The translations under genes and the position numbers were made by a program. Shown in pieces: positions 7,843 through 17,328 of a stretch of 62,617 nucleotides of DNA. A model generated the notes under the pieces. The model saw only the letters and a list, made by a program, of their open reading frames with translations, ran no database searches and was not told the origin of the DNA. The DNA lies in the NCBI GenBank assembly GCA_023423935.1, contig JAFAEQ010000079.1, forward strand, positions 1 through 62,617. Reading direction: 5' to 3'. Every line of letters begins with the position of its first letter. The first letter of the stretch is position 1. The DNA is from Pseudomonadota bacterium. Lineage in GTDB: Bacteria; Pseudomonadota; Gammaproteobacteria; Steroidobacterales; Steroidobacteraceae.

Positions 7843-9477
7843 TCACGGCACCGCTTCCAACAAGCCCTTCACATCGGCGAGGGCGTTTGCGAGGAAGGTC
7901 GTGAACCGGGCACCGGCCGCACCGTCGATCACGCGATGATCGTAGGCAAAGGTGAACGGCAGAATCAGTCGCGGCACGAACTGCCCGTCCTTATAGACAG
8001 GCTTCATCGAGGAGCGCGACACGCCGAGGATCGCAACCTCCGGCGCATTGATGATCGGCGTGAACGAGGTGCCGCCGATGCCGCCGAGGCTCGACACTGT
8101 GAATGACGCGCCCTGCATCTCAGCAGCGCTCAACTTGCCATCACGGGCCTTGGCCGAAAGCGTCGCGAGATCGCGCGCGATCTCGTAGATATCCTTCTTG
8201 TCCGCATCGCGAATCACAGGGACCACGAGACCGTTCGGCGTGTCGGCTGCGAAGCCGAGGTGTACGTATTTCTTCAGGATCAGATTCTGCGAGCCGCCAT
8301 CGAGCGAGCTGTTGACGGTCGGGAACTCCTGCAGCGCCTTGACGCATGCGCGCAGGATGAACGCGAGCGGCGTGAGCTTGATGCCTTCCTTCGCCGCTTT
8401 TTCCTTGAGTTTGTTGCGCGTGTCTTCGAGCTCGGTGATATCCGCTTCGTCCATCTGCCAGACGTGCGGCACGTTGAGCCAGCTGGCCTGCAGGCGTGGT
8501 CCAGAAATCTTCTGGATGCGGCCGAGCGGTTTGACTTCGATCGCACCGAACTTCGAAAAATCGACTTCCGGGATCTTCGGCAGGGCCGCGCCGCCCGCAC
8601 CGGCTGCACCGGCGCTGCTGAGCGTCTGCTTGACCCAGCCCTTCACGTCTTCGGCGGTGATACGACCCTTGAGGCCCGACCCTTTCACACGTCCGAGATC
8701 GACACCGAGCTCTCGCGCGAAACGACGCACGGATGGGCTTGCATGCGCTTTCGAGAACGAAGCTTCGTCGATCGGCGCCGATACACGTGGAGCTGCAGGT
8801 GCCTGTGCAGGCGCTGCCGCCGGGGCAGGCGCTGGCGTGGGCGCCGGAGCTGCAGTCTTGGTGGGTGCTGGAGCAGCAGCCGCTGCGGGTGCCGCACCGC
8901 CCTGCTGTTCGACCTGGAGAATCACCGAGCCTTTCGAAACACGATCGCCCTTCTTCACCGCGAGACTCTTCACGACGCCTGCAGCGGTCGAAGGCACATC
9001 CATCGTGGCCTTCTCGGTCTCGAGCGTCAGCAGCGGCGTATCGACCGCGATCTTGTCGCCCGGCTTCACCAATACGTCGATGACCTCGACGTCGTGGAAA
9101 TCGCCCAGATCCGGCACCGCGACGTCAGCGACTCCGCCTGAACTCTGAGCTGCCGGCGCAGGCGCAGGTGTCGAAGGCGCAGGCGCCGAATCGGACTTCG
9201 CATCAGTCTTCGGCTTCGTGGATTCGGCAGCAGGTGCTGCGGCGGCATCACCTTCGAGTTCGAGAATCACGCTGCCCTTGGAAACGCGATCGCCCTTATT
9301 CACGGCAAGCGACTTGACGACCCCAGCGGCGCTCGACGGCACATCCATCGTCGCCTTCTCGGTTTCGAGCGTCAGCAGTGGCGTGTCGACATCGATCTTG
9401 TCGCCGGGCTTGACCAGCACGTCGATGATTTCGACGTCATGGAAGTCACCGAGATCGGGAACGGTTACTTTGCTCAT
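7843..9477 (-). CDS. aceF: Dihydrolipoyllysine acetyltransferase (E2) of pyruvate dehydrogenase
   Basis: 544 aa. Two lipoyl domains, each with ETEKATMDVPS (first lipoyl Lys41), are joined by Ala/Pro/Thr-rich swinging-arm linkers. A peripheral-subunit-binding domain follows (HASPSVRRFARELGVDLGRV, about 245-265). The catalytic acetyltransferase domain ends with the active-site motif FAYDHRVIDGAAGARF (His and Asp). It transfers acetyl from lipoamide to CoA and forms the core of the complex. The gene lies between aceE and lpdA with spacers of about 140 bases. The high similarity of the two lipoyl repeats at DNA level is expected. Confidence 0.97.
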   Translation of the reverse strand: MSKVTVPDLGDFHDVEIIDVLVKPGDKIDVDTPLLTLETEKATMDVPSSAAGVVKSLAVNKGDRVSKGSVILELEGDAAAAPAAESTKPKTDAKSDSAPAPSTPAPAPAAQSSGGVADVAVPDLGDFHDVEVIDVLVKPGDKIAVDTPLLTLETEKATMDVPSTAAGVVKSLAVKKGDRVSKGSVILQVEQQGGAAPAAAAAPAPTKTAAPAPTPAPAPAAAPAQAPAAPRVSAPIDEASFSKAHASPSVRRFARELGVDLGRVKGSGLKGRITAEDVKGWVKQTLSSAGAAGAGGAALPKIPEVDFSKFGAIEVKPLGRIQKISGPRLQASWLNVPHVWQMDEADITELEDTRNKLKEKAAKEGIKLTPLAFILRACVKALQEFPTVNSSLDGGSQNLILKKYVHLGFAADTPNGLVVPVIRDADKKDIYEIARDLATLSAKARDGKLSAAEMQGASFTVSSLGGIGGTSFTPIINAPEVAILGVSRSSMKPVYKDGQFVPRLILPFTFAYDHRVIDGAAGARFTTFLANALADVKGLLEAVP

Positions 9478-9616
9478 GGCGTCTTCACCGCCATCGCAGG
9501 CGCCAGGCTGTGGGCGCCAGGCTGCCAGAAGGAAATGTGAGGCATCTGTTTCAACGTCGATACGGATGACCAGGAACTCGTATGGGCGGGTACGTGACGC
9601 CGCGCTCCGCGCGACG

Positions 9617-12283
9617 TCATTGCGTCACCGGGTTCGGCTTCGCCGGATCGATGCCGTACTTCTGCATCGCCGCCTTCACCGTCTTCACATCGATCTTGCC
9701 CTCGTCCGCGAGTGCTCGAAGCGCCGCCACGACGATGTAAGGCGTGTTCACTTCGAAGTGCTCACGCAAACGCTCGCGCGAATCGCTGCGGCCGTAGCCG
9801 TCTGTGCCGAGCACGACGTAACGACCGGGCACCCACTGGCGAATCTGATCGGCGTAGATCTTCATGTAATCGGTCGCAGCGATGAACGGTCCGGTGCGAT
9901 CGCCGAGGCACTCGCGCACGTAAGGCACCTTCGCAGGACGATCCGGATTGAGCGAATTGCTGCGCTCGACGTCGAGTGCTTCGCGCCGCAGCTCGTTGAA
10001 GCTCGGCACGCTGAAGATGTCGGACGGCACGCCGTATTCCTTGTCCAGAATCTCCGCCGCCGCGATGACTTCGCGCAGGATGGTGCCTGCGCCGAGCAAG
10101 TTCACGCGGACTTTGCCCTTGCCGCCGCTCTGGAACAGATACATGCCCTTGAGAATCCCCTCCTCCGCGCCTTTCGGCATGGTCGGGTGCAGGTAGTTCT
10201 CATTCATGCAGGTGATGTAATAGAAGACATCTTCCTGGTTCGCGAACATGCGACGCATGCCGTCGTGCACGATCACCGCAAGCTCATAAGCGAACGTCGG
10301 ATCGTAGGAAATGCAGTTCGGAACAGTCGATGACAGGACGTGGCTGTGCCCGTCCTGGTGCTGCAGACCTTCGCCCGCAAGCGTCGTACGACCCGCCGTG
10401 CCGCCGATGAGGAAGCCGCGAGCCTGACTGTCGCCCGCCGCCCAGATGTAATCGCCGACGCGCTGGAAGCCGAACATCGAATAGAAGATGTAGAACGGCA
10501 CCATGTTCACGCCATGGTTCGCATAGGCGGTACCGGCAGCGATGAACGACGACAATGCGCCGCCTTCGTTGATGCCTTCCTCGAGGATCTGACCCTTGCG
10601 ATCTTCCTTGTAGAACATGAGCTGATCGGAGTCCTGCGGCGTATAGAGCTGGCCTGCCGAGGAATAAATACCGATCTGGCGGAACATGCCTTCCATACCG
10701 AAGGTGCGAGCCTCGTCGGGAATGATGGGCACGATGTTCTTGCTGATGTTCTTGTCCTTGAGCAACACCTGCAGAATGCGCACGAGCGCCATCGTCGTGG
10801 AGATCTCGCGATCGCCGGTGCCCTGGATCAACGCATCGAATGCGGACAGCGGCGGCACCTCGAGCGGAGGCGCACTGGCAACACGCTGCGGCAGCGAACC
10901 GCCGAGCAGCGCACGGCGCTCGCGCAGGTACTGCATCTCAGGACCGTCTTCGGCAGGCTTCTTGAACGAGGCCTCCGCAATTTCCTTGTCGGACACATCG
11001 ATATAGATGCGCTTCGCGAACTCGCGCAGCGCCTCGTCATCGAGCTTCTTCTGCTGGTGGGTCGGATTCTGGCTCTCGCCCCAGCGGCCCATCAGGAAGC
11101 CTTTTACCGTCTTCGCGAGAATGACGGTGGGCTGACCGGTGTGGTGGACAGCTGCGTTGTATGCGTTCCAGACCTTTTTGTAGTCATGACCGCCGCGGTT
11201 CAGGCGCCAGATGTCCTCATCCGACATGTTCGCGACCATCTCCTTCAGCTCGGGATACTTGCCGAAGAAGTTTTCCCGCGTGTACGCACCGCCCTTCGCC
11301 TTGAAGTTCTGGTACTCGCCGTCGACGCATTCCTCCATGAGCTTGCGCAGCAGACCCTTGCTGTCGCGCGCGAGCAGCGGATCCCAGCGCGATCCCCACA
11401 CCACCTTGATGACGTTCCAGCCAGCACCGAGGAATGCAGCCTCGAGCTCCTGGATGATCTTGCCGTTGCCGCGCACCGGACCGTCGAGTCGCTGCAGATT
11501 GCAGTTGATGACGAACACCAGATTGTCGAGCTTCTCGCGCACCGGCATGGTGATCGCACCCATCGACTCGGGCTCGTCCATTTCGCCGTCGCCGAGAAAT
11601 GCCCAAACCTTGCGATCGGTGACAGGCACGATCCCGCGATTCTCCAGATAGCGCTGAAAGCGCGCCTGGTAGATCGCCATCATGGGCCCCAGCCCCATCG
11701 AGACCGTGGGGAACTGCCAGAAGTCCGGCATCAGCCACGGGTGGGGATAAGAACTCAGGCCGCTCGAGCTGGCGACTTCCTGACGGAAGTGCCGCAGGTT
11801 CTCTTCGTTCAGACGACCTTCGAGAAAGGCTCGCGAGTAGATGCCGGGGGATGCGTGGCCCTGGAAGAAAATCATGTCGCCGGGATGCTTGTCGGACGGC
11901 GCCCGCCAGAAATGATTGAAACCGACTTCATAGAGTGTCGCGGCAGAGGCATAAGTGGCGATATGGCCGCCGTATTCGGAACTGCGCCGATTCGCCTGCA
12001 CCACCATCGCCATCGCGTTCCAGCGGATGTAGGCCTCGATCCGCCGCTCGAGCGTGCGATCGCCAGGGTATTCCTGCTCGCGTGCGCCCGAGATCGTGTT
12101 CACGTATGCGGTATTCGGTTTGTACGGCAGATACGCGCCGGAACGCCTCGCGTAGTCGATCAGCCGTTCGAGCAGGAAATGCGCGCGTTCGGCGCCGTGG
12201 GTCTTGAGGACCGAGTCGATCGACTCGAGCCATTCGCTGGTTTCCTGGGGATCCAGATCGTCCAGGCGAGAAGGTTCAGACAT
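9617..12283 (-). CDS. aceE: Pyruvate dehydrogenase E1 component, homodimeric type
   Basis: 888 aa, the usual length of gammaproteobacterial AceE. It opens with the family block LDDLDPQETSEWLESIDSVL. The thiamine diphosphate motif is GDGEMDEPESMGAI..VFVINCNLQRLDGPVRGNGK, and the pyrimidine-side domain includes IPDEARTFGMEGMFRQIGIYS. It decarboxylates pyruvate and acetylates the lipoyl groups of AceF. It is the first gene of the minus-strand operon aceE-aceF-lpdA; the promoter must lie in the 12284-12607 spacer shared with a divergent peptidase gene. No pdhR is visible next to it. Confidence 0.98.
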   Translation of the reverse strand: MSEPSRLDDLDPQETSEWLESIDSVLKTHGAERAHFLLERLIDYARRSGAYLPYKPNTAYVNTISGAREQEYPGDRTLERRIEAYIRWNAMAMVVQANRRSSEYGGHIATYASAATLYEVGFNHFWRAPSDKHPGDMIFFQGHASPGIYSRAFLEGRLNEENLRHFRQEVASSSGLSSYPHPWLMPDFWQFPTVSMGLGPMMAIYQARFQRYLENRGIVPVTDRKVWAFLGDGEMDEPESMGAITMPVREKLDNLVFVINCNLQRLDGPVRGNGKIIQELEAAFLGAGWNVIKVVWGSRWDPLLARDSKGLLRKLMEECVDGEYQNFKAKGGAYTRENFFGKYPELKEMVANMSDEDIWRLNRGGHDYKKVWNAYNAAVHHTGQPTVILAKTVKGFLMGRWGESQNPTHQQKKLDDEALREFAKRIYIDVSDKEIAEASFKKPAEDGPEMQYLRERRALLGGSLPQRVASAPPLEVPPLSAFDALIQGTGDREISTTMALVRILQVLLKDKNISKNIVPIIPDEARTFGMEGMFRQIGIYSSAGQLYTPQDSDQLMFYKEDRKGQILEEGINEGGALSSFIAAGTAYANHGVNMVPFYIFYSMFGFQRVGDYIWAAGDSQARGFLIGGTAGRTTLAGEGLQHQDGHSHVLSSTVPNCISYDPTFAYELAVIVHDGMRRMFANQEDVFYYITCMNENYLHPTMPKGAEEGILKGMYLFQSGGKGKVRVNLLGAGTILREVIAAAEILDKEYGVPSDIFSVPSFNELRREALDVERSNSLNPDRPAKVPYVRECLGDRTGPFIAATDYMKIYADQIRQWVPGRYVVLGTDGYGRSDSRERLREHFEVNTPYIVVAALRALADEGKIDVKTVKAAMQKYGIDPAKPNPVTQ

Positions 12284-12607
12284 GCGTGTACTACTGTTAC
12301 TCGTGGGCCAAGCTATTGGCAGGGATTTACCGAACGCCGCGGGGCAGTTCTCGGCTCAAGCAAAGTGCGCGCTCTGGCTGCTGGGAACCACAGACCGCAT
12401 CGATGCGGTGAAAGGCAGCCTTGTGATCCGCTCCAGCGCGTCCACACATCCTTGAGTGACGTCCGCGGGTGCGTTTCGCAAGGGGCTTGCGCTCGCTTGC
12501 ATCTCGCTCCAGTGCGAGAGGCTCTGACGGAATGACGCGTCGCGCACCCGCCAAAAAAGCTTGCGTATCATCGGAGTTTGCATTTTGTGCGTCAAGAAAG
12601 GTGGCCG
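12284..12607. other. Divergent intergenic region upstream of aceE
   Basis: A 324-base spacer between two divergently read genes; it must contain the aceE and peptidase promoters, but I cannot pick convincing -10/-35 boxes. On the minus strand an open frame at 12356-12571 (MIRKLFWRVRDASFRQ...) would encode about 71 aa with no ribosome site. I regard it as only a weak gene candidate. Confidence 0.4.
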
Positions 12608-14140
12608 GTGGAATTACTTCCCGCACAGCGCAACACGCGCTTGGAATTACGTTCGGCAGGTCTGAGCGAGCGTCTGGTCACGCAGCACGATGCATGCATC
12701 GTTTTCGTGGACAGGGATCACGCTTCGACGATCGTCGAGTTGCCCTTTGGCGAAACGCTCAAGCGCCTGCGCACGCAGGCAAAACCGCCCGATTCTGGGA
12801 ATATTCTCTCTACTCACGTAGGGCACGGCGCCACGCGCATCGTCATCGTGCCTGCCAGACGAAGCCGAACGGCTTTTGAGTACCTGACGCTGGCCGCCAA
12901 GGCATGGAAAGCGCTCGGCTCGACACCTCGGTCGTTGCTCGTCGCCAGCCATCGGCTCGATCCGAGCAGCGATTCACTGCTGCTCGAAGCCATGGCGGCC
13001 GCGGCACTTGCCGGCTCGGCGCGTATGCCGTCGATGAAATCCCGCGCCGAGCCTCATCGTGAGATCGAACGGATCACTTTGCTGGCCAAGCGCGGCACCA
13101 TCGACACCAAGAGCATTCTGGCGATCGACCGCGGCAACCAGCTCGCGCGATGGCTCGCAGCACTCCCGCCGAATATCCTGAACAGCGCGAGTTATCGACG
13201 CGCATTGGCGAAGCTCGCCCGCGAGCGCGGCTGGGGCTTCACATTCTTCGATCTGACCAAACTGCGTCGCGCCGGTGCGGGAGCCTTTCTCGCAGTCGCA
13301 CGCGCGAATGCGCACAGCGATGCAGGGATCGTGCGGTTGCGGTATCGGGCACAACGGCGCGGCAAGGTTCCCCGCATCACGCTCGTCGGAAAGGGAATCT
13401 GCTTCGACACGGGCGGCATCAATCTCAAGCCGCACAAGAGCATGTATCAGATGCACGAGGACATGCAGGGCAGCGCAGTCGCCGTCGGGACGCTGGCTGC
13501 GCTGAGCGAACTCGACGCGCCGTTCGATATCGACTGCTGGCTCGCGATCACGGAGAACGAGATCGGTGCGCGAGCATATCGTCCGCAGGAAGTCGTGCGC
13601 GCCGCCAACGGCGTGACGATTCAGGTCGTGCACAGCGACGCCGAGGGACGCATGGTGCTCGCCGACACGCTCGCGCTTGCGACTCGCGACAAACCTGCCC
13701 TCGTTCTGGACTTCGCGACGCTCACCGGCGCCTGCGTGACCGCGCTCACTGAACGTTTCAGCGGCGTATTCACCAACCGGCCGCAATGGCATGCAACCCT
13801 GGAAAAAGCTGGGCGCGAGAGCGGCGAGCGCGTCTGGCCATTTCCGATGGAAGAGGACTTCGATGCGGACCTCGATTCCTCCATCGCGGACATTCTGCAG
13901 TGCGCAGTCGATGGCAAAGGCGATCACGTTCTTGCCGCTCGTTTTCTCAATCGGTTCGTCCCTGCCGATGTGCCCTGGATTCACATGGATCTGGCCGCGA
14001 GCAATCGCAGCGGCGGGCTCGCGCACATTCCAACCGACTTCACCGGTTTCGGCGTGAGATACGCAACCCGATTGCTGCTCGACGACAATTTTACGAAGGG
14101 ACTCGGTTCGTCCGCAGCAATCGCGGACGCTTCGAGCTGA
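12608..14140 (+). CDS. Leucyl aminopeptidase family protein (M17)
   Basis: About 510 aa from a GTG at 12608 preceded by aaaggtgg; a TTG at 12578 and a GTG at 12587 are alternatives. The C-terminal catalytic domain has the two-metal M17 signature: VGKGICFDTGGINLKP (Lys and Asp ligands), YQMHEDMQGSA and HSDAEGRMVLAD, the last matching the NTDAEGRL signature with His-Ser replacing Asn-Thr. It releases N-terminal residues from peptides in the cytosol. The N-terminal domain (1-170) is divergent from classical PepA, so I do not assign pepA. It is divergent from aceE and about 20 bases upstream of pyrC. Confidence 0.85.
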   Translation: MELLPAQRNTRLELRSAGLSERLVTQHDACIVFVDRDHASTIVELPFGETLKRLRTQAKPPDSGNILSTHVGHGATRIVIVPARRSRTAFEYLTLAAKAWKALGSTPRSLLVASHRLDPSSDSLLLEAMAAAALAGSARMPSMKSRAEPHREIERITLLAKRGTIDTKSILAIDRGNQLARWLAALPPNILNSASYRRALAKLARERGWGFTFFDLTKLRRAGAGAFLAVARANAHSDAGIVRLRYRAQRRGKVPRITLVGKGICFDTGGINLKPHKSMYQMHEDMQGSAVAVGTLAALSELDAPFDIDCWLAITENEIGARAYRPQEVVRAANGVTIQVVHSDAEGRMVLADTLALATRDKPALVLDFATLTGACVTALTERFSGVFTNRPQWHATLEKAGRESGERVWPFPMEEDFDADLDSSIADILQCAVDGKGDHVLAARFLNRFVPADVPWIHMDLAASNRSGGLAHIPTDFTGFGVRYATRLLLDDNFTKGLGSSAAIADASS

Positions 14141-14162
14141 GCGCATCGGCTACACTGCCCGC

Positions 14163-15209
14163 ATGCTCGATTCTCTGACCCTGACCCGTCCCGACGACTG
14201 GCATCTGCACGTGCGCGATGGCGCACAGCTGGCCAGCGTCGTTCCCTTCACGGCCCGCCAGTTCGCCCGTGCGGTGATCATGCCCAATCTGAAACCGCCG
14301 GTGACGACGGTTGAGCAGGCGCGTGCCTATCGCGAACGCATCCTCGCGGCACTGCCTGCCGGTTCCACGTTCGAGCCGTTGATGACGCTGTATCTCACCG
14401 ACGCAACGACGCCGGATGAGATTCGTGCCGCCAAGGCGAGCGGGATCATCGTCGGTGCCAAGCTCTATCCGGCCGGTGCGACGACGCATTCGGACGCAGG
14501 CGTGACGAACATCGAGAAGATCTACCCTGCCCTCGAGGCCATGGAGGAATGCGGCCTGGTGTTCCAGGTCCACGGCGAAGTGACCGATCCTCACATCGAC
14601 ATCTTCGATCGCGAATCGGTGTTCATCGACCGGGTGATGGCGCGCGTGGCCGAACGCTTTCCGCATCTCAAGATCGTGTTCGAGCACGTCACGACGCGCG
14701 AAGCGGTGCAGTTCGTGACGAGCGGGCGAGCCGGTATTGCCGCAACGGTGACGCCGCAGCATTTGCTGCTCAATCGCAATGCCCTTTTTCAGGGTGGCAT
14801 TCGTCCGCATCACTATTGCCTGCCGGTGCTCAAGCGCGAGCGCGATCGCCTCGCCTTGATAGAGGCAGCGACCGGTGACGATGCACGCTTCTTTCTGGGG
14901 ACCGACAGCGCCCCGCATGCGCGACACACGAAAGAGACCTCGTGCGGCTGCGCGGGAATCTTCTCCGCACACGCTGCGATCGAGCTGTATGCGGAAGCAT
15001 TCGAGGACGCCGGCCGACTCGATCGACTGGAAGCCTTCGCTTCGCTGCGCGGTGCCGACTTCTATGGCCTGCCGCGCAACCGGGAGCGCATCACGCTCAC
15101 ACGTCGCGATTGGACGCCCCCGAATGCCTACGCATTCGGCAAGGACGAACTGGTGCCGTTTCGCGCCGGCGAAACGGTTCGCTGGCAGCTCGCCGAGGAC
15201 GCACGGTGA
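14163..15209 (+). CDS. pyrC: Dihydroorotase
   Basis: 348 aa, the length of class II gammaproteobacterial PyrC. The metal motif DDWHLHVRDG has His14 and His16. The carboxylated lysine is expected in GAKLYPAGATTHSDAG, with further ligands in FQVHGEV and FEHVTTREA and the catalytic Asp in GTDSAPHARHTKE. It cyclises carbamoyl-aspartate to dihydroorotate in pyrimidine synthesis. The stop overlaps the GTG start of rnt (GTGA), so the two are translationally coupled. Confidence 0.97.
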   Translation: MLDSLTLTRPDDWHLHVRDGAQLASVVPFTARQFARAVIMPNLKPPVTTVEQARAYRERILAALPAGSTFEPLMTLYLTDATTPDEIRAAKASGIIVGAKLYPAGATTHSDAGVTNIEKIYPALEAMEECGLVFQVHGEVTDPHIDIFDRESVFIDRVMARVAERFPHLKIVFEHVTTREAVQFVTSGRAGIAATVTPQHLLLNRNALFQGGIRPHHYCLPVLKRERDRLALIEAATGDDARFFLGTDSAPHARHTKETSCGCAGIFSAHAAIELYAEAFEDAGRLDRLEAFASLRGADFYGLPRNRERITLTRRDWTPPNAYAFGKDELVPFRAGETVRWQLAEDAR

Positions 15210-15826
15210 CCGAGCGATCCTTGATGTCGCGCCGCTTCCGCGGCTTCATGCCCGTCGTCATCGATGTCGAATGCGGTGGCTTCAATCCCAACACCGATGC
15301 GTTGCTGGAGATCGCCGCCGTCCTGATCGAGATCCAGGGAGACGGATCGCTTCAGCCCGGTGAGCAATGGCGCTATCACGTGCAGCCCTTTCCCGGCGCG
15401 AAGGTGGAAGCCGCGTCGCTTGCGATCACGGGGATCGACCCGTTTCATCCTCTTCGACCTGCGATTCCGGAAAAAGAAGCGCTGACGCGTCTGTTCAAGG
15501 ACATCCGTCAGGCAATGAAGGACAACGACTGCACGCGCGCGATCCTGGTCGGACACAACGCGAATTTCGATCTGAACTTCCTGAACGCGGCCGTGGCTCG
15601 CACCGGCATCAAGAAGAATCCCTTTCACCCGTTCTCGAGCTTCGACACCGTGACGCTGGCAGGCGTGATGTACGGACAGACCGTGCTGGCGAAGGCATTG
15701 CAAGCGGCAGGGATCGGCTGGGATTCCAATGAAGCGCACTCGGCGCTCTATGACGCTCAGCAGACGGCGGAACTCTTCTGCCGCGTGTGCAACCGGATCG
15801 GCCCGGTCATGCCGGTCATCGAATAG
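15206..15826 (+). CDS. rnt: Ribonuclease T
   Basis: 206 aa from a GTG overlapping the pyrC stop; an internal ATG at 15224 would give 200 aa. DEDDh exonuclease: RFRGFMPVVIDVECGGFNP (the DxE motif, here DVE), the second Asp in LVGHNANFDLNF, and the terminal HSALYDAQQTAELF motif with the catalytic His and Asp. It trims tRNA and other RNA 3' ends as a homodimer. The pyrC-rnt pairing is common in Gammaproteobacteria. A strong terminator follows directly. Confidence 0.96.
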   Translation: MTERSLMSRRFRGFMPVVIDVECGGFNPNTDALLEIAAVLIEIQGDGSLQPGEQWRYHVQPFPGAKVEAASLAITGIDPFHPLRPAIPEKEALTRLFKDIRQAMKDNDCTRAILVGHNANFDLNFLNAAVARTGIKKNPFHPFSSFDTVTLAGVMYGQTVLAKALQAAGIGWDSNEAHSALYDAQQTAELFCRVCNRIGPVMPVIE

Positions 15827-15840
15827 CCGCACACCAAAGC

Positions 15841-15866
15841 AAAACGCCCGCTTTCGCGGGCGTTTT
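15841..15866. terminator. Bidirectional Rho-independent terminator
   Basis: aaaacgcccgc tttc gcgggcgtttt: a GC-rich stem flanked by A4 and T4, serving both rnt (+) and grxD (-). Confidence 0.9.
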
Positions 15867-15896
15867 GAATCGATCGCTCGAGCGACTTCCCGAGGC

Positions 15897-16208
15897 TTAC
15901 TTCGCTTCCGCGAGTACCTTCTGCAGCTCACCGCTGTTGTACATCTCCATGATGATGTCCGATCCGCCGATCAGCTCGCCATTGATGTACAGCTGTGGGT
16001 AGGTCGGCCAGTTCGAGTACTGCTTGAGCGCCTCACGCAGCTCCGGATCCTCGAAAATGTTCACATGGCTGAAATTCGCGCCGCTGGCGCTCAGGGCGCG
16101 TACAGCTGCAGCCGAGAAACCGCATTGAGGGAAATCCGGAGTGCCCTTCATGTACAGCAGTACGGGGTTGTCGGAGAGCTGGGATTTGATGCGTTCGATG
16201 ACGTCCAC
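15897..16208 (-). CDS. grxD: Monothiol glutaredoxin, CGFS type
   Basis: 103 aa. It carries the defining CGFS centre (PQCGFSAAAVRALSA, Cys29) after KGTPDFP, then the glutathione-binding WPTYPQLYINGELIGGSDI. These proteins bind a [2Fe-2S] cluster with glutathione and pass it to acceptor proteins in the cytosol. The length and all the family blocks are intact. The gene sits just downstream of a small DUF1289 gene on the same strand. Confidence 0.96.
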   Translation of the reverse strand: MDVIERIKSQLSDNPVLLYMKGTPDFPQCGFSAAAVRALSASGANFSHVNIFEDPELREALKQYSNWPTYPQLYINGELIGGSDIIMEMYNSGELQKVLAEAK

Positions 16209-16234
16209 GGATCGTTACCTCGGATTCGAAGAAT

Positions 16235-16429
16235 TCAGGAGCCACTGGCACGTTGCCTTCGCTCTTGCGCCCGGCGACAGACTTCACGCTGCTCGTCGGC
16301 ATTCATTTGCGACCAGCGAGCGATTTCGCTGAGTTCGCGACCGCAGCCGATACACACACCTTGCGCATCGAGCGTACACACTCGCGTGCAAGGCGATCGG
16401 ACTGCTGAAGGGATGGGTGGCTGAATCAT
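16235..16429 (-). CDS. DUF1289 small cysteine protein
   Basis: 64 aa. SPCTRVCTLD..GVCIGCGRELSEIARW is the DUF1289 signature, with four conserved cysteines (CxxxC...CxxC) that could bind a metal. The family has no proven role. It ends 26 bases before grxD on the same strand, so the two may share a transcript; a link to iron-sulfur handling is inference only. Confidence 0.85.
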   Translation of the reverse strand: MIQPPIPSAVRSPCTRVCTLDAQGVCIGCGRELSEIARWSQMNADEQREVCRRAQERRQRASGS

Positions 16430-16629
16430 GTGCTGCGGCGGTGCCGCCGTTGAATTATGGGGACCGCTCTTCTATTCTTCAAACGCTTTTTGGGCGGCTC
16501 AAGCGCCTGAATTTCAGGGGGTTACGATAGCAGCGGCGCATCGAACGCTGTACGAAGAACGAAGCGCGGGCACGCTTCGTCGGCCGCGGACATAACAAGC
16601 CACGACAAACGCGCAGGAAATCCACGCTC

Positions 16630-17244
16630 ATGCATCCCATCACGACTGTGCGAGGAGCGATCGTCGCGGCATTCGCTCTGGCGGTCGTCGTGTCCATGGC
16701 GATCAGTTATTCGGTCACGGCGAGCGATGCGCTCGGGCTTCATCCCCCGCTCCTCGCCCGCTGGCTGCACATCGTTTCGGGTGTGATGTGGGTGGGACTG
16801 CTCTACTACTTCAATGTGGTTCAGCTGCCCGCTTTGGGTGAAGCCGCCGGTGACAAAGGCGGGCCTGGAGGAGCAGCGATCACAAAGTACATCGCACCAC
16901 GCGCATTGTGGTGGTTCCGTTGGGCCGCGCTGCTTACGTGGGTGACGGGAGCCTACTACTTGTTGTTCGGCTACGGTCCGGAAGGTGCGCTGCACAAGGC
17001 ATTCGCTCTACAGCCCGGCTTCGTCACGATCGGCGTCGGCGCATGGCTCGGCACCATCATGCTGCTGAACGTGTGGGGACTCATCTGGCCGAATCAGAAG
17101 AAGGTGCTCGGCATGAAGCCCGCGAGTGAGGACGAAAAGGTGAAGGCCCGCAGGATCGCGCTGTATGCATCGCGAGCGAATTTCATTCTGTCGGTGCCGA
17201 TGCTCATGTGTATGGGTGGACAAAGTCATGGTCTGCCCTTCTGA
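16630..17244 (+). CDS. Multi-helix membrane protein with PuuD-type Urate_ox_N domain
   Basis: 204 aa with about five hydrophobic helices. The pattern HIVSGVMWVGLLYYFNVVQLP, then RWAALLTWVTGAYYLL and GAWLGTIMLLNVWGLIWPNQKKVLG, is the membrane domain found at the N-terminus of urate hydroxylase PuuD. Conserved His and Trp residues in the helices suggest heme or quinone binding. Here the domain stands alone, without the cytochrome c part of the full enzyme. The true substrate is unknown and the name 'urate hydroxylase' should not be taken literally. Confidence 0.7.
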   Translation: MHPITTVRGAIVAAFALAVVVSMAISYSVTASDALGLHPPLLARWLHIVSGVMWVGLLYYFNVVQLPALGEAAGDKGGPGGAAITKYIAPRALWWFRWAALLTWVTGAYYLLFGYGPEGALHKAFALQPGFVTIGVGAWLGTIMLLNVWGLIWPNQKKVLGMKPASEDEKVKARRIALYASRANFILSVPMLMCMGGQSHGLPF

Positions 17245-17269
17245 TCTCCACCTGGACGCAAGGATGCGC

Positions 17270-17299
17270 AAACCCGGCCCCGAGCCGGGTTTGTTTTTT
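17270..17299 (+). terminator. Rho-independent terminator
   Basis: aaacccggc cccga gccgggttt followed by gtttttt; it closes the transcript of the PuuD-like membrane protein. Confidence 0.9.
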
Positions 17300-17328
17300 G
17301 CGCCGGCAACTCGTGTCAGGATAGGGTC

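Noticed and set aside
10340..12535. A 731-codon plus-strand frame opposite aceE
   Set aside because: Antisense of a complete AceE; no family features and no ribosome site.
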